Positions 45,647 through 54,199 of a DNA stretch of 64,000 bases are shown here, piece after piece (the stretch's first letter is position 1; each line of letters begins with the position of its first letter). Source of the DNA: Paraglaciecola algarum (GTDB lineage Bacteria; Pseudomonadota; Gammaproteobacteria; Enterobacterales; Alteromonadaceae); assembly GCF_021532655.1 (NCBI RefSeq), contig NZ_JAKGAS010000005.1:186001-250000 (forward strand), written 5' to 3'. The notes under the pieces were generated by a model that had not been told where the DNA came from, did no database searches, and was given only the letters and a program-made list of their open reading frames with translations. The position numbers were made by a program, and so were the translations under genes.

Positions 45647-47077
45647 CTAACTAGGAGTGCGTAACACCATCAAACGTAACTCAGTCATATCTTCCATGGC
45701 AAAGGTGATCCCTTCACGGCCAAGGCCTGATTCTTTGACTCCACCGTATGGCATGTTATCTACACGCCAACTAGGTACGTCACCGATAACTACACCACCT
45801 ACATCTAGTTCGTCCCATGCTTTATGAGCTTTATAAATGTCTCGAGTAAATACACCTGCTTGTAAACCAAATTGACTGTTGTTTACTTCTTTAAGCGCTT
45901 CGTCGAAATCGCTAAATGAACTCAATACAGACACAGGCCCAAAGGCTTCTTCAGTATTGATAGCCGCGTCCGCTGGTACATTTTCCAGCAAAGTAGCTTG
46001 TAACATGTTGCCAGTGCGCTCTCCACCACATAATAATGTAGCACCTGAAGCAACGGCTTCTTGTACCCAAGTATCTAAACGTGTCGCTTCAGATTCAGAA
46101 ATCATAGGCCCAATAAAGGTATCTTCATTTAGCGGATCACCATGTACTAAATTAGCCACTTTGTCGGTATAACGCTGTTTAAAATCAGCGTAAATAGACT
46201 CATGCACTATGACTCTTTGTACACTGATACAGCTTTGTCCTGATTGATAATAGGCCCCAAACACTATGCGTTCGATAGCGTCGTCTAGATCTGTGTCATG
46301 ATCCACCACACAAGCGGCATTGCCACCTAATTCTAAGATCACAGGTTTTTTGCCAGCTTTCGCTTTCAAGTCCCATCCTACTTGAGGAGAACCAGTAAAA
46401 CTTAATAACTTAAATCTATCATCTGTGGTAAATAAATCTGCGCCATCACGACTACAAGGCAAGATTGAAAACGCACCTTTAGGCAGGTCAGTTTCCGCTA
46501 ATATCTCACCAATAATCAAAGCTCCTAATGGCGTTCGACTTGCAGGTTTAAGCACAAAAGCACAACCTGTAGCTAATGCCGGTGCCACTTTATGGGCGGC
46601 TAAGTTTAGTGGAAAATTAAACGGTGAAATAAACGAACATGGACCAATAGGTACAGGTTTGTACATACCCGTATAACCTTTAGCTCTAGGGGTGATTTCA
46701 AGGTTCATCACTTCACCATGCATACGTACCGATTCTTCAGCCGCAATACGGAAGGTGTCGATTAAGCGCGTCACTTCACCACGGGCATCTTTAATCGGTT
46801 TACCGGCTTCAATACATAAAGCATGAGCCAATTCGTCGAAACGCTCTTCAAAACGTTTTACACAATGATTCAAAATATCTTGGCGCTCATAAGGCGCCAT
46901 TTTATTTAGTAGTGGTTGGCTTGCCTCAGCAGCGGCAATGGCTTGGTCAATCACCTTTGCGTCAGCAAGGGCTGTATAGGTTGCCACTTCATTAGTGTAT
47001 TTATTGGTAATGGCTAAATCTTGATTTGCAAATATTGCTTCATTGGCCAAATAATAAGGATAAGCTTTAGCTAACAT
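45647..47077 (-). CDS. NAD(P)-dependent aldehyde dehydrogenase
   Basis: A 476-residue aldehyde dehydrogenase superfamily member. The catalytic cysteine is in YYQSGQSCISVQRV, the general-base glutamate in VILELGGNAA, and the cofactor region SFTGSPQVGWDLKAKAG is intact. The frame is open 39 nt further up, but the ATG at 47077 has CAGGAG 5 nt before it. It follows the acetolactate-synthase-like gene by 25 nt, so the two are one operon. The substrate is not certain; sequence character recalls glyceraldehyde-3-phosphate (NADP) or lactaldehyde-type enzymes more than betaine aldehyde enzymes. Confidence 0.88.
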   Translation of the reverse strand: MLAKAYPYYLANEAIFANQDLAITNKYTNEVATYTALADAKVIDQAIAAAEASQPLLNKMAPYERQDILNHCVKRFEERFDELAHALCIEAGKPIKDARGEVTRLIDTFRIAAEESVRMHGEVMNLEITPRAKGYTGMYKPVPIGPCSFISPFNFPLNLAAHKVAPALATGCAFVLKPASRTPLGALIIGEILAETDLPKGAFSILPCSRDGADLFTTDDRFKLLSFTGSPQVGWDLKAKAGKKPVILELGGNAACVVDHDTDLDDAIERIVFGAYYQSGQSCISVQRVIVHESIYADFKQRYTDKVANLVHGDPLNEDTFIGPMISESEATRLDTWVQEAVASGATLLCGGERTGNMLQATLLENVPADAAINTEEAFGPVSVLSSFSDFDEALKEVNNSQFGLQAGVFTRDIYKAHKAWDELDVGGVVIGDVPSWRVDNMPYGGVKESGLGREGITFAMEDMTELRLMVLRTPS

Positions 47078-47102
47078 AATTACTCCTGTCTTAGTATCTG
47101 GT

Positions 47103-48746
47103 TTAAACTGCTTCACTTCGAATACGAAGCGTTTTATTCAGGGTTTCGTCATTCAAGGTGTAATCTACTGGCACATCAATTAAGTGCACACCAGGCTCTG
47201 CTAAACATTGTTGAACTTGGGGCAATAAGCCCGCTGCAGAATCAATTCTCCAACCTTTACCACCATAACTTTCTACGTATTTTACAAAATCGGGATTACC
47301 ATAATCCAAACCAAAATTTTCAAACTCCATGTTGGCTTGTTTCCATTTGATCATGCCATAGGCATCGTCACGTAAAATAATCACCACTATATGTAGGTTC
47401 AAACGAACAGCTGTTTCTAACTCTTGGCTATTCATCATAAATCCACCATCACCACAAACGGTGATCACAGGCTTAGTCGGATGTACCATTTTAGCTGCCA
47501 TAGCTGACGGTAAACCTGCGCCCATAGTGGCTAATGCATTGTCTAACAATAAAGTATTTGGTAAGGCTGCGTGATAGTTACGAGCAAACCAAATTTTGTA
47601 TACACCATTGTCTAATGTCACTATACCGTCATCTGGCATGGCCTCGCGGATATCTCGCACAAAACGTTCAGGTAAGATAGGGAAGCGATCATCATTTTCA
47701 CTTTCAGACTTATGCTCAAGGTAAGCTTGGTGAACCTTTGTAAAGAAAGAGAAATCCCAAGTTGGATTAGGACTAATTTGTTCTTTAATTTGCCAAATAC
47801 TATTGGCAATATCACCTAACACTTCTAGTTGAGGAAAATATACTGGATCAACCGAAGCGGGTTCAAAGTTAATATGTAAAACTTGTCGAATATCGTCATG
47901 GCTCATAAAGAAAGGTGGTTTTTCTACTACATCATGGCCCACATTGATGATCAAGTCAGCACTATCGATTACTCTGTGTACAAAATCTCCGGATGATAAA
48001 GCGGTATTACCCATAAACAAATCATCACGCTCATCTAATACACCTTTACCTAACTGAGTGGTAACGTAAGGAATACCTGTTTTATCCACAAACTCTCGTA
48101 ACATCTTAGAGGTTAATTTACGGTTTGCCCCCGCACCAATTAGTAATAGAGGAGACTTGGCATCATGGATCATGGCTGCCGCTCTATTGATTGCTTTGTA
48201 TTCAGCAATTGGGCGTCTAGATACGCTGGCAGTTAATAGTTGCGCAGTTGTATTTTCAGCGGCAATATCTTCAGGTAATTCTATATGAGCTGCACCAGGG
48301 CGTTCTTCATGGGCTAATCTAAAAGCTTCTCTAATAGCCGAAGGGATACGATCACCACTCACTAGTTGAGTTGTGTACTTAGTAATTGGACGCATCATGT
48401 CAACTGCATCAATTACTTGGAATCGGCCCTGTTTACTGGTTTTTACGGGTTTTTGCCCAGTGATCATTAACATGGGCATAGCGCCTAATTGTGCATATGC
48501 GGCAGGGGTCACTAGGTTAGTCGCACCTGGGCCTAGAGTAGATAAACATACACCTACTTTGCCAGTTAAACGACCATAAGTAGCGGCCATAAAGCCAGCG
48601 CCTTGTTCATGTCTAGTCAAAATAAGTTTAATGTTAGAATCTCGCATAGATTCTAATAAATCCAAGTTTTCTTCACCTGGTATGCCAAAAATATACTCGA
48701 CACCTTCGGCTTCTAAAGCTTTTATAAATAAATCAGACGCTTTCAT
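47103..48746 (-). CDS. ThDP-dependent acetolactate synthase-like enzyme
   Basis: A 547-residue enzyme of the acetolactate synthase/pyruvate oxidase family. The catalytic glutamate is in LTRHEQGAGFMA and the ThDP motif is GDGGFMMNSQELETAVRLN. It resembles the stand-alone (AlsS/IlvB-like) large subunits. No small regulatory subunit gene (ilvN/ilvH) is adjacent and no decarboxylase (alsD) either. The ATG at 48746 is chosen because AGGAG lies 6 nt upstream; the open frame reaches 48782. It is cotranscribed with the aldehyde dehydrogenase, which suggests a catabolic rather than a branched-chain amino acid role, but the true substrate is unproven. Confidence 0.85.
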   Translation of the reverse strand: MKASDLFIKALEAEGVEYIFGIPGEENLDLLESMRDSNIKLILTRHEQGAGFMAATYGRLTGKVGVCLSTLGPGATNLVTPAAYAQLGAMPMLMITGQKPVKTSKQGRFQVIDAVDMMRPITKYTTQLVSGDRIPSAIREAFRLAHEERPGAAHIELPEDIAAENTTAQLLTASVSRRPIAEYKAINRAAAMIHDAKSPLLLIGAGANRKLTSKMLREFVDKTGIPYVTTQLGKGVLDERDDLFMGNTALSSGDFVHRVIDSADLIINVGHDVVEKPPFFMSHDDIRQVLHINFEPASVDPVYFPQLEVLGDIANSIWQIKEQISPNPTWDFSFFTKVHQAYLEHKSESENDDRFPILPERFVRDIREAMPDDGIVTLDNGVYKIWFARNYHAALPNTLLLDNALATMGAGLPSAMAAKMVHPTKPVITVCGDGGFMMNSQELETAVRLNLHIVVIILRDDAYGMIKWKQANMEFENFGLDYGNPDFVKYVESYGGKGWRIDSAAGLLPQVQQCLAEPGVHLIDVPVDYTLNDETLNKTLRIRSEAV

Positions 48747-48973
48747 TGGCGCTCCTGTTTGTTTTGTAGGGTTAAATCCCAATCTTTAATACGTGTATAG
48801 AAGATAGGACATATTTTTAAAAGGTCTTAGCCTTTCTTTATTGTTATATTTAAAATCATTTTATTTTCTAGTTTCAAAAATAAACAATTCCTAGACATAT
48901 ACTCCACCTTAATACATATTCCAGTAAAGACACAAAACATGATTATTCAGAACTTTTTGCTATATGCGATCAT

Positions 48974-50047
48974 TCAATTTATGCTTAACGGTTGCCAATT
49001 TTCTTCTATTACTAATTGAACTATGTCTAACTGCAATTGAGTCGTTTTAGATTGAAACAACAGCTCTGATATTTTAGTTTCGTAGACCTTGTCATTAGAC
49101 TGTTTTTCCAGTTCACTATACAATTTAGATATATCTTCATGTAACGTTTTTATTCTAAGCAATATGCTTGCAAAAACATCGCTAGAATTATATTTCCCAA
49201 ATTGCTCAAATAGACTTTCTAACCCCGACAAGCATGCAATAAACTCTCTGACACTAACACGAGAATAAGTGATAGCCAACGAATCTAAATAGTACTGCAA
49301 ACAATCTAGCGATTGTTCTGCTAACTGAATAAATTGGCAGTTGTGCAACTTGTTGTGGGTTTTCAATATACCTAAATCTAGCTGAGGTTTTTGTACTGAC
49401 ATCAAATCTGCGAGGCGATATCCCCGCGCAGCTTTACTGTCTTTTCCTATGCTCAAATACATAAATGAAAGTAGTAACCTTGCAAGGTCAAATAAATCCT
49501 CTGTTTGGCCTTTTTTAAGCTCGAGTTCTATTTCACATATTACTTTAGATTGTCCGTTGGCCGTTATCAAACCTCGATCCCAAACCATTTCCACTTGGCA
49601 CGCACGAGGCAAATCCAAGCAATAACTAGTACGAATAAAGCGAGTTAAAAACAACGTAGACAATTGAGTTTGGGTACTTTCCACATCAAAATCTTGGGGC
49701 CATGCGGTAGATTCAAATAAAGCCAAATCAGGGATTATTTCAGAATCACCATCTCGATTAGCTAGTTGCACATTAAACTCTGGCCTTTGATGTAAACCGC
49801 CTACGGATGTACCTGCCGTTTTAAGGGTTTGCTCAAAGTTTTGACCATTGCCCCTTATCCGTAAGCCAATATCATTTTTACGTAAGATTCTATCTGGAGT
49901 GTCAAAATAGTAATTACTTAACTCAAAGGTTTCTTTAACGTATTTACCGTCTAAAAAGGGTAAAAAACTTTTTTCAATTACTTCACCTGCATTATTTGGC
50001 GCAAGCAACTTTAATTCTATTTCGTGTTCCATATTTTTAACAATCAA
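48974..50047 (-). CDS. CYTH domain protein (inorganic triphosphatase YgiF-like)
   Basis: 357 residues. Residues about 6-205 form a CYTH triphosphate tunnel: the ExExK motif (EIELKL), alternating charged strands (LRIRGNGQNFEQTLK, ICEIELELKKG) and GKDSKAARGY. E. coli YgiF has a CHAD domain after CYTH; here the last 130 residues are helical and lack clear CHAD histidines, so that domain is short or degenerate. An ATG exists at 50032, but AAGGA is spaced 6 nt from TTG at 50047 and 21 nt from the ATG, so I use TTG. It is divergent from the SH3 gene, as ygiF and ygiM neighbour each other in E. coli. Confidence 0.87.
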   Translation of the reverse strand: MIVKNMEHEIELKLLAPNNAGEVIEKSFLPFLDGKYVKETFELSNYYFDTPDRILRKNDIGLRIRGNGQNFEQTLKTAGTSVGGLHQRPEFNVQLANRDGDSEIIPDLALFESTAWPQDFDVESTQTQLSTLFLTRFIRTSYCLDLPRACQVEMVWDRGLITANGQSKVICEIELELKKGQTEDLFDLARLLLSFMYLSIGKDSKAARGYRLADLMSVQKPQLDLGILKTHNKLHNCQFIQLAEQSLDCLQYYLDSLAITYSRVSVREFIACLSGLESLFEQFGKYNSSDVFASILLRIKTLHEDISKLYSELEKQSNDKVYETKISELLFQSKTTQLQLDIVQLVIEENWQPLSIN

Positions 50048-50217
50048 AAAAATTCCTTGCCCACCATAACTTGTCAGTATTAACGGATCAATCTTTTACG
50101 TTATACCAATTACAGTAAATAATTGGTATCAGTCAACAGTGGTATTCCAAATAGATACTTGCCTTTCTATTAGTCAAGCAATACCATCTATAGTTGAATT
50201 TAAGGAGTAGATTTTTA

Positions 50218-50829
50218 ATGATCCGTAAGCAAATCGTTTTTTTATTTTTGATAGTCACTAGCTGTTTTTTTAGCTTACAGTTAATCGCCCAAGAAAATTC
50301 GGCTAACCAAGGCGATGTTCGGTATATTTCAGACGATTTATTTACCTACTTGCATGCAGGCCCTGGACTTAACTTTAGAATTTTAGGCTCGGTTACCGCA
50401 GGCGCAAAAGTTACGCTCCTAAAATTAGATAAAGAAAATAACTTCGCCGAAATACTCGACGAAAAAAACCGCAAAGGTTGGGTTAATGCTGATTTTATTA
50501 ATAAAGACAGTAGTGTCAGAGAATTAGTACCAGGTTTACAACAACAGGTTGAACAGCATCAATTAGACTTACAACAAGAGCTGACTAACAATGACATACT
50601 TAACCAAAAAATTTCTGACTTAAACGCTGAAATTAGTTCACTTAAAACCTTGCTCACCGCTTCAGAGCAAACCAAAGCCGAAATTCAACAAACCTTAGAT
50701 AATTATAATCAAAGTGCAGAAATGGAATGGTTAACTCGAGGAGGGATTTTGGTTATCGTTAGCGTGTTGTTTGGCATTGTCATTACTTATTTACCTAAAA
50801 AACGTCGCAGGAATGACAATTGGATGTGA
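50218..50829 (+). CDS. SH3-domain membrane protein (YgiM/TIGR04211 type)
   Basis: A 203-residue exported protein: signal peptide at 1-24 (IVFLFLIVTSCFFSLQLIAQ), a bacterial SH3 domain at about 30-95 (YISDDLFTYLHAGPGLNFRIL, KGWVNADFI), a coiled coil at about 105-165, and a C-terminal membrane helix (GGILVIVSVLFGIVITYL) followed by a basic KKRRR end. This is the TIGR04211/YgiM layout, thought to be a cell-envelope protein. ATG at 50218 is favoured by AAGGAG 10 nt upstream. It is divergent from the CYTH gene, as expected. Confidence 0.88.
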   Translation: MIRKQIVFLFLIVTSCFFSLQLIAQENSANQGDVRYISDDLFTYLHAGPGLNFRILGSVTAGAKVTLLKLDKENNFAEILDEKNRKGWVNADFINKDSSVRELVPGLQQQVEQHQLDLQQELTNNDILNQKISDLNAEISSLKTLLTASEQTKAEIQQTLDNYNQSAEMEWLTRGGILVIVSVLFGIVITYLPKKRRRNDNWM

Positions 50830-50857
50830 TCCTTCTTTTAAACAACCTGCCATTAAA

Positions 50858-51982
50858 TTAATTACCTAACCCAGCAAGGGGATGATCACTTTCATCCCAA
50901 ATGGATTCAAAGAACCAGTCTACTGTAGACTTAGTTACACCCGCTAAGGTGTTAAATTTCCACTTAGGCTGATGATCTTTATCAATCAATAAAGCACGCA
51001 CACCTTCTTGAAACTCTCCATATTCAGCACATTTGCAAGACATATTCAGCTCCATTTTAAAACATTCTGCTAAATCGAAAGCGTTAGATATTTGCAATTG
51101 ATGAAATACCAAGTGAGCAGATAAAGGTGAACCTTTTTGCAAATTAGTCATTCCCTGAGTTAACCAATCATATTGCTGATTTTTTGCCAAAATAAATTGT
51201 GTTGCCTCTTCTACATCTTGAGTTTGGGTAAGCTCAATTAACCAATCTTGGTGTGGTTTTAATTGATGTTTAGGTAATTGAGGTATGTGCTGATTTTGTA
51301 AATTTTGACAAATATCCGTTAAGGTGTGAGCCGCATCTTGACCTAGCCACTCAGTGCTTTTTAACTTTTCAATTAATTTATACTTAGATTCATGAGATAT
51401 AAAAAAATCAGCTAGACCTGTATATAGAGCGTCAGCAGCATTTATACTCATACCTGTTAGACCTAACAGTAATCCACTACCAGCGGGCATTTTGTTTAAA
51501 AAATAACTGGCGCCCGCATCGGGATATAAACCAATATTAATTTCGGGCATAGCCAAGCGAGAATTTTCAGTTACAACTTTGTGGCTAGCCCCACTCAGCA
51601 AACCTAGCCCTCCCCCCATTACCAAGCCATTCCCCCACATTAATATGGGTTTTGTAAAGGTATGGATTAGATGATCTAGCTGATACTCTTGGGTAAAAAA
51701 CGACTGTAATGAATTCGTTTGGGATAATTTTAGTTTATTTGATACTTGCATAGCATGATACATAGCCACTATGTCACCACCGGCACAAAAAGCCTTGTCT
51801 CCTGCACCATCAATCAAAACCATAATAATTTCTGGATCTGACTGCCAGGCTTCTAAAGTAGACTTTAAGCTAACAATCATTTGCTCATCTATCGCATTAA
51901 ATGCTTTAGGCTTGTTTAAACTCGCATAACCAATTTTTGCTCGGTCTCGGGTTTGTAATATTTGAAAAGTAACGCCTAACAC
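50858..51982 (-). CDS. 3-hydroxyisobutyryl-CoA hydrolase-type enoyl-CoA hydratase family protein
   Basis: A 374-residue crotonase-superfamily protein. The oxyanion-hole segments (GDKAFCAGGDIVAMY and GNGLVMGGGLGLLSG) and MPEINIGLYPDAGASYFLNK, including the acidic residue used by hydrolases, match 3-hydroxyisobutyryl-CoA hydrolase of valine breakdown; the long C-terminal part (ECFKMELNMSCKCAEYGEFQEGVRALLIDK) also fits this subgroup rather than hydratases. The start is GTG at 51982, with GGAGG a few bases upstream. Other valine-degradation genes are not adjacent; the gene stands alone. Confidence 0.88.
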   Translation of the reverse strand: MLGVTFQILQTRDRAKIGYASLNKPKAFNAIDEQMIVSLKSTLEAWQSDPEIIMVLIDGAGDKAFCAGGDIVAMYHAMQVSNKLKLSQTNSLQSFFTQEYQLDHLIHTFTKPILMWGNGLVMGGGLGLLSGASHKVVTENSRLAMPEINIGLYPDAGASYFLNKMPAGSGLLLGLTGMSINAADALYTGLADFFISHESKYKLIEKLKSTEWLGQDAAHTLTDICQNLQNQHIPQLPKHQLKPHQDWLIELTQTQDVEEATQFILAKNQQYDWLTQGMTNLQKGSPLSAHLVFHQLQISNAFDLAECFKMELNMSCKCAEYGEFQEGVRALLIDKDHQPKWKFNTLAGVTKSTVDWFFESIWDESDHPLAGLGN

Positions 51983-52021
51983 CTAACCTCCCACTTTTTA
52001 AATACAATAAATACAACTATA

Positions 52022-52253
52022 TAACCTCTGTTCTGGATTAGGAATGTCGAAAAATTATATTTTTGTTTGATTCCTTAAGTATTCATTACGCTACCACAAT
52101 TGCACTTCTTATTAGCTAGGGTAAGTCATTCTATTTTTGTTCTTATCAAGGCACTTATTATGTTGTCTAGTCGCTCTAAACCCATGATAAGTAACGCAGA
52201 GAGGGGCAAAAAGAGTGTGGTTTACAGGCGTTACTAATCTAGAATGGAGGTTA
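52022..52253. mobile_element. 232-bp repeat element with terminal inverted repeats, copy B
   Basis: The ends TAACCTCTGTTCTGGATTAG and, inverted, TAACCTCCATTCTAGATTAG match at 17 of 20 positions; a TAT or ATAT at both flanks could be a target duplication. Length, ends and internal blocks (GGAATGTCG, TTGTCTAGTCGCTCTAAACC, GGGGCAAAAAGAG) correspond to copy A at 24777-25007. There is no coding frame. It occupies most of the 391-nt gap between the hydrolase start and the receiver-TPR gene. Confidence 0.65.
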
Positions 52254-52373
52254 TATACTAATGATCTGATATCTATAACTACTATAAAAATGACTACTAT
52301 TTTTATAAATCGAGTCTGTTATGCTTAAGTGGTTAATATTTTGTGCATTATTTTCTAGGAATCATCCCATTTT

Positions 52374-54029
52374 ATGTCATTTAGTAAAATAAAAGTTGCG
52401 GTAGTTGAAGACAACGGAATGGCTAGAGCAAACTTGCGTAACCACTTATTAGATATGGGGTTTAACGATATAGGCTGCTTTAGTAATGGTCGCGAACTTA
52501 AAGCCAATATGCGGAACAAAAGACTCGACTTATTGTTAATGGATTTTCATCTTGGCCAAAATAAAAATGGCGTTGAAGTATTGCAAGATTTGCAGCAACA
52601 AGGATATATAAACCATTCTACCTGCATTATGTTTGTGACATCCGATCGACTCCCCTTGATCATCGGGCAAATAGTTGACGTTCACCCAGAAGCTTTAATA
52701 GTTAAACCTTATACCATTCGAAATTTGATGAAAAATATTTCTAATTGTTTGAATTTACATCATTACTTGAAACCAGTATATGAAATGATGGACGAGGATA
52801 ACTACCCACAAGCTTTGGTTGTTTTAGATGCTTTATTGAACGAAAACTCTCGACCAAAACTTAAAAGTGCTTTAATCAAACTCAGAGCGAGGATCTTAAC
52901 CAAGCTTGAACGACACACAGAAGCCGCTGAACATTACAGAGATATACTTAAACGTTCAGATAAAGTTATTTGGGCAAAATGGGGACTGATCCAGAATTTA
53001 TTCTTAGATGGACAGGTTGAAGAAAGTGAAACCCTACTACACGATTTAACCGAATCTCAACTCACCAATGACAAAGCCTGTGAATGGTTAGCAAGAATTA
53101 GTATCAGTAATAACCAGTACAGCAAAGCTGAAAATTACATGCACCAAATTCGTGAAGGTGAATTATCTATTCCTGCTGCGCGCTTAAAGGCCTACATCTA
53201 TCAATCTCAACAAAAAGGTGAAGATGCAATTAACTTGCTTGAGAAAAAGCGCGAGTCCAATCGTTCGATTAGAGAAAGATACGATGAAATTTCGTTAGAT
53301 TTAGCTCGTTGCTATCTAACTGAAGCCGAACTTAAAACGGGTAACGACCGCACCCCCGATATTCAAGTAGCTAAGTTTTTAATTGGCGCGGCAGGAAGAA
53401 AACTATCCGACCCAGCCATGGCACAAAAAAAAGATTACATGCTGGCTACCGCAGCTTTTTTAGAAGGCAACTTAGCTAAATCTAATGAAATTCTATCCAG
53501 GCCTGGCATGACAGACTTACACGAAGCTGAAATATCTACCATTACCGATGCTATTCACGCTTGGCGAAACATAGGCAATACTGAAAAAGCCAAAGAATAC
53601 CTAAAGCTAAGTAAAGAAAAATTAAAAAATATTGACGAAGGTAACAGTAAAACCATTAATACTATGATGGTAGCAAAAGGGGAAGAGGCCATAGGAGAAA
53701 GAAGGCCAATGGCATTAGAGTTCAATAAAATTGGCCTACAAAAGTTCTCCAAGAAAAAATATATGGAGGCAACCGAAGATTTTTATCAAGCCTATAAATT
53801 ATTTCCACGAGAGTTAGCTTTTAGCCTAAATCTATTGCAAGGCATGGTAGATGCAGAATTAACAGAGTTTAACAAAATCAAAACCTTAGAGTTTTTAACT
53901 GAGTTACAAAGCAGAGAATTAAATGCAGGTAATAAAAAGCGTTTAGACGAAATTGTGCAACGTATAGTGAAGAAAAAACATGTGTATTTTATGGAACAAC
54001 CTAATCAAGAAACGCAAGAAAACACTTAA
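52374..54029 (+). CDS. Response regulator with C-terminal TPR repeats
   Basis: 551 residues: a receiver at 1-125 (VAVVEDNGMARANLRNHL, phosphoacceptor aspartate in LLLMDFHLGQNKNG, lysine in LIVKPYTIR) joined to about 400 residues of helical TPR-like repeats (for example ALIKLRARILTKLERHTEAA, NNQYSKAENYMHQI). There is no DNA-binding or enzymatic output domain, so the TPR part presumably contacts a protein partner. Similar receiver-TPR proteins occur in Vibrio and Alteromonadales; their role is not established. It converges on the hybrid kinase at 54200-57994, a natural candidate phosphodonor, though this is inference. Confidence 0.85.
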   Translation: MSFSKIKVAVVEDNGMARANLRNHLLDMGFNDIGCFSNGRELKANMRNKRLDLLLMDFHLGQNKNGVEVLQDLQQQGYINHSTCIMFVTSDRLPLIIGQIVDVHPEALIVKPYTIRNLMKNISNCLNLHHYLKPVYEMMDEDNYPQALVVLDALLNENSRPKLKSALIKLRARILTKLERHTEAAEHYRDILKRSDKVIWAKWGLIQNLFLDGQVEESETLLHDLTESQLTNDKACEWLARISISNNQYSKAENYMHQIREGELSIPAARLKAYIYQSQQKGEDAINLLEKKRESNRSIRERYDEISLDLARCYLTEAELKTGNDRTPDIQVAKFLIGAAGRKLSDPAMAQKKDYMLATAAFLEGNLAKSNEILSRPGMTDLHEAEISTITDAIHAWRNIGNTEKAKEYLKLSKEKLKNIDEGNSKTINTMMVAKGEEAIGERRPMALEFNKIGLQKFSKKKYMEATEDFYQAYKLFPRELAFSLNLLQGMVDAELTEFNKIKTLEFLTELQSRELNAGNKKRLDEIVQRIVKKKHVYFMEQPNQETQENT

Positions 54030-54199
54030 TATTATTGCTATGTATGATTCCAGCAAAGCTGCACTGGTGCCAACTAAAACAGTAAGTAGTCCATACATAG
54101 AAGCCAAGTTACTTAATTCATCGAACAAGACTCCCTTACCCACTGGTGCAAAATTAAACATTGAGAAGAGAACATTTATACTACTCAGAATAGGCTTTA

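Noticed and set aside
47103..48746. Naming the ThDP enzyme ilvB
   Set aside because: No regulatory subunit gene is present and the partner is an aldehyde dehydrogenase, so a biosynthetic role cannot be claimed.
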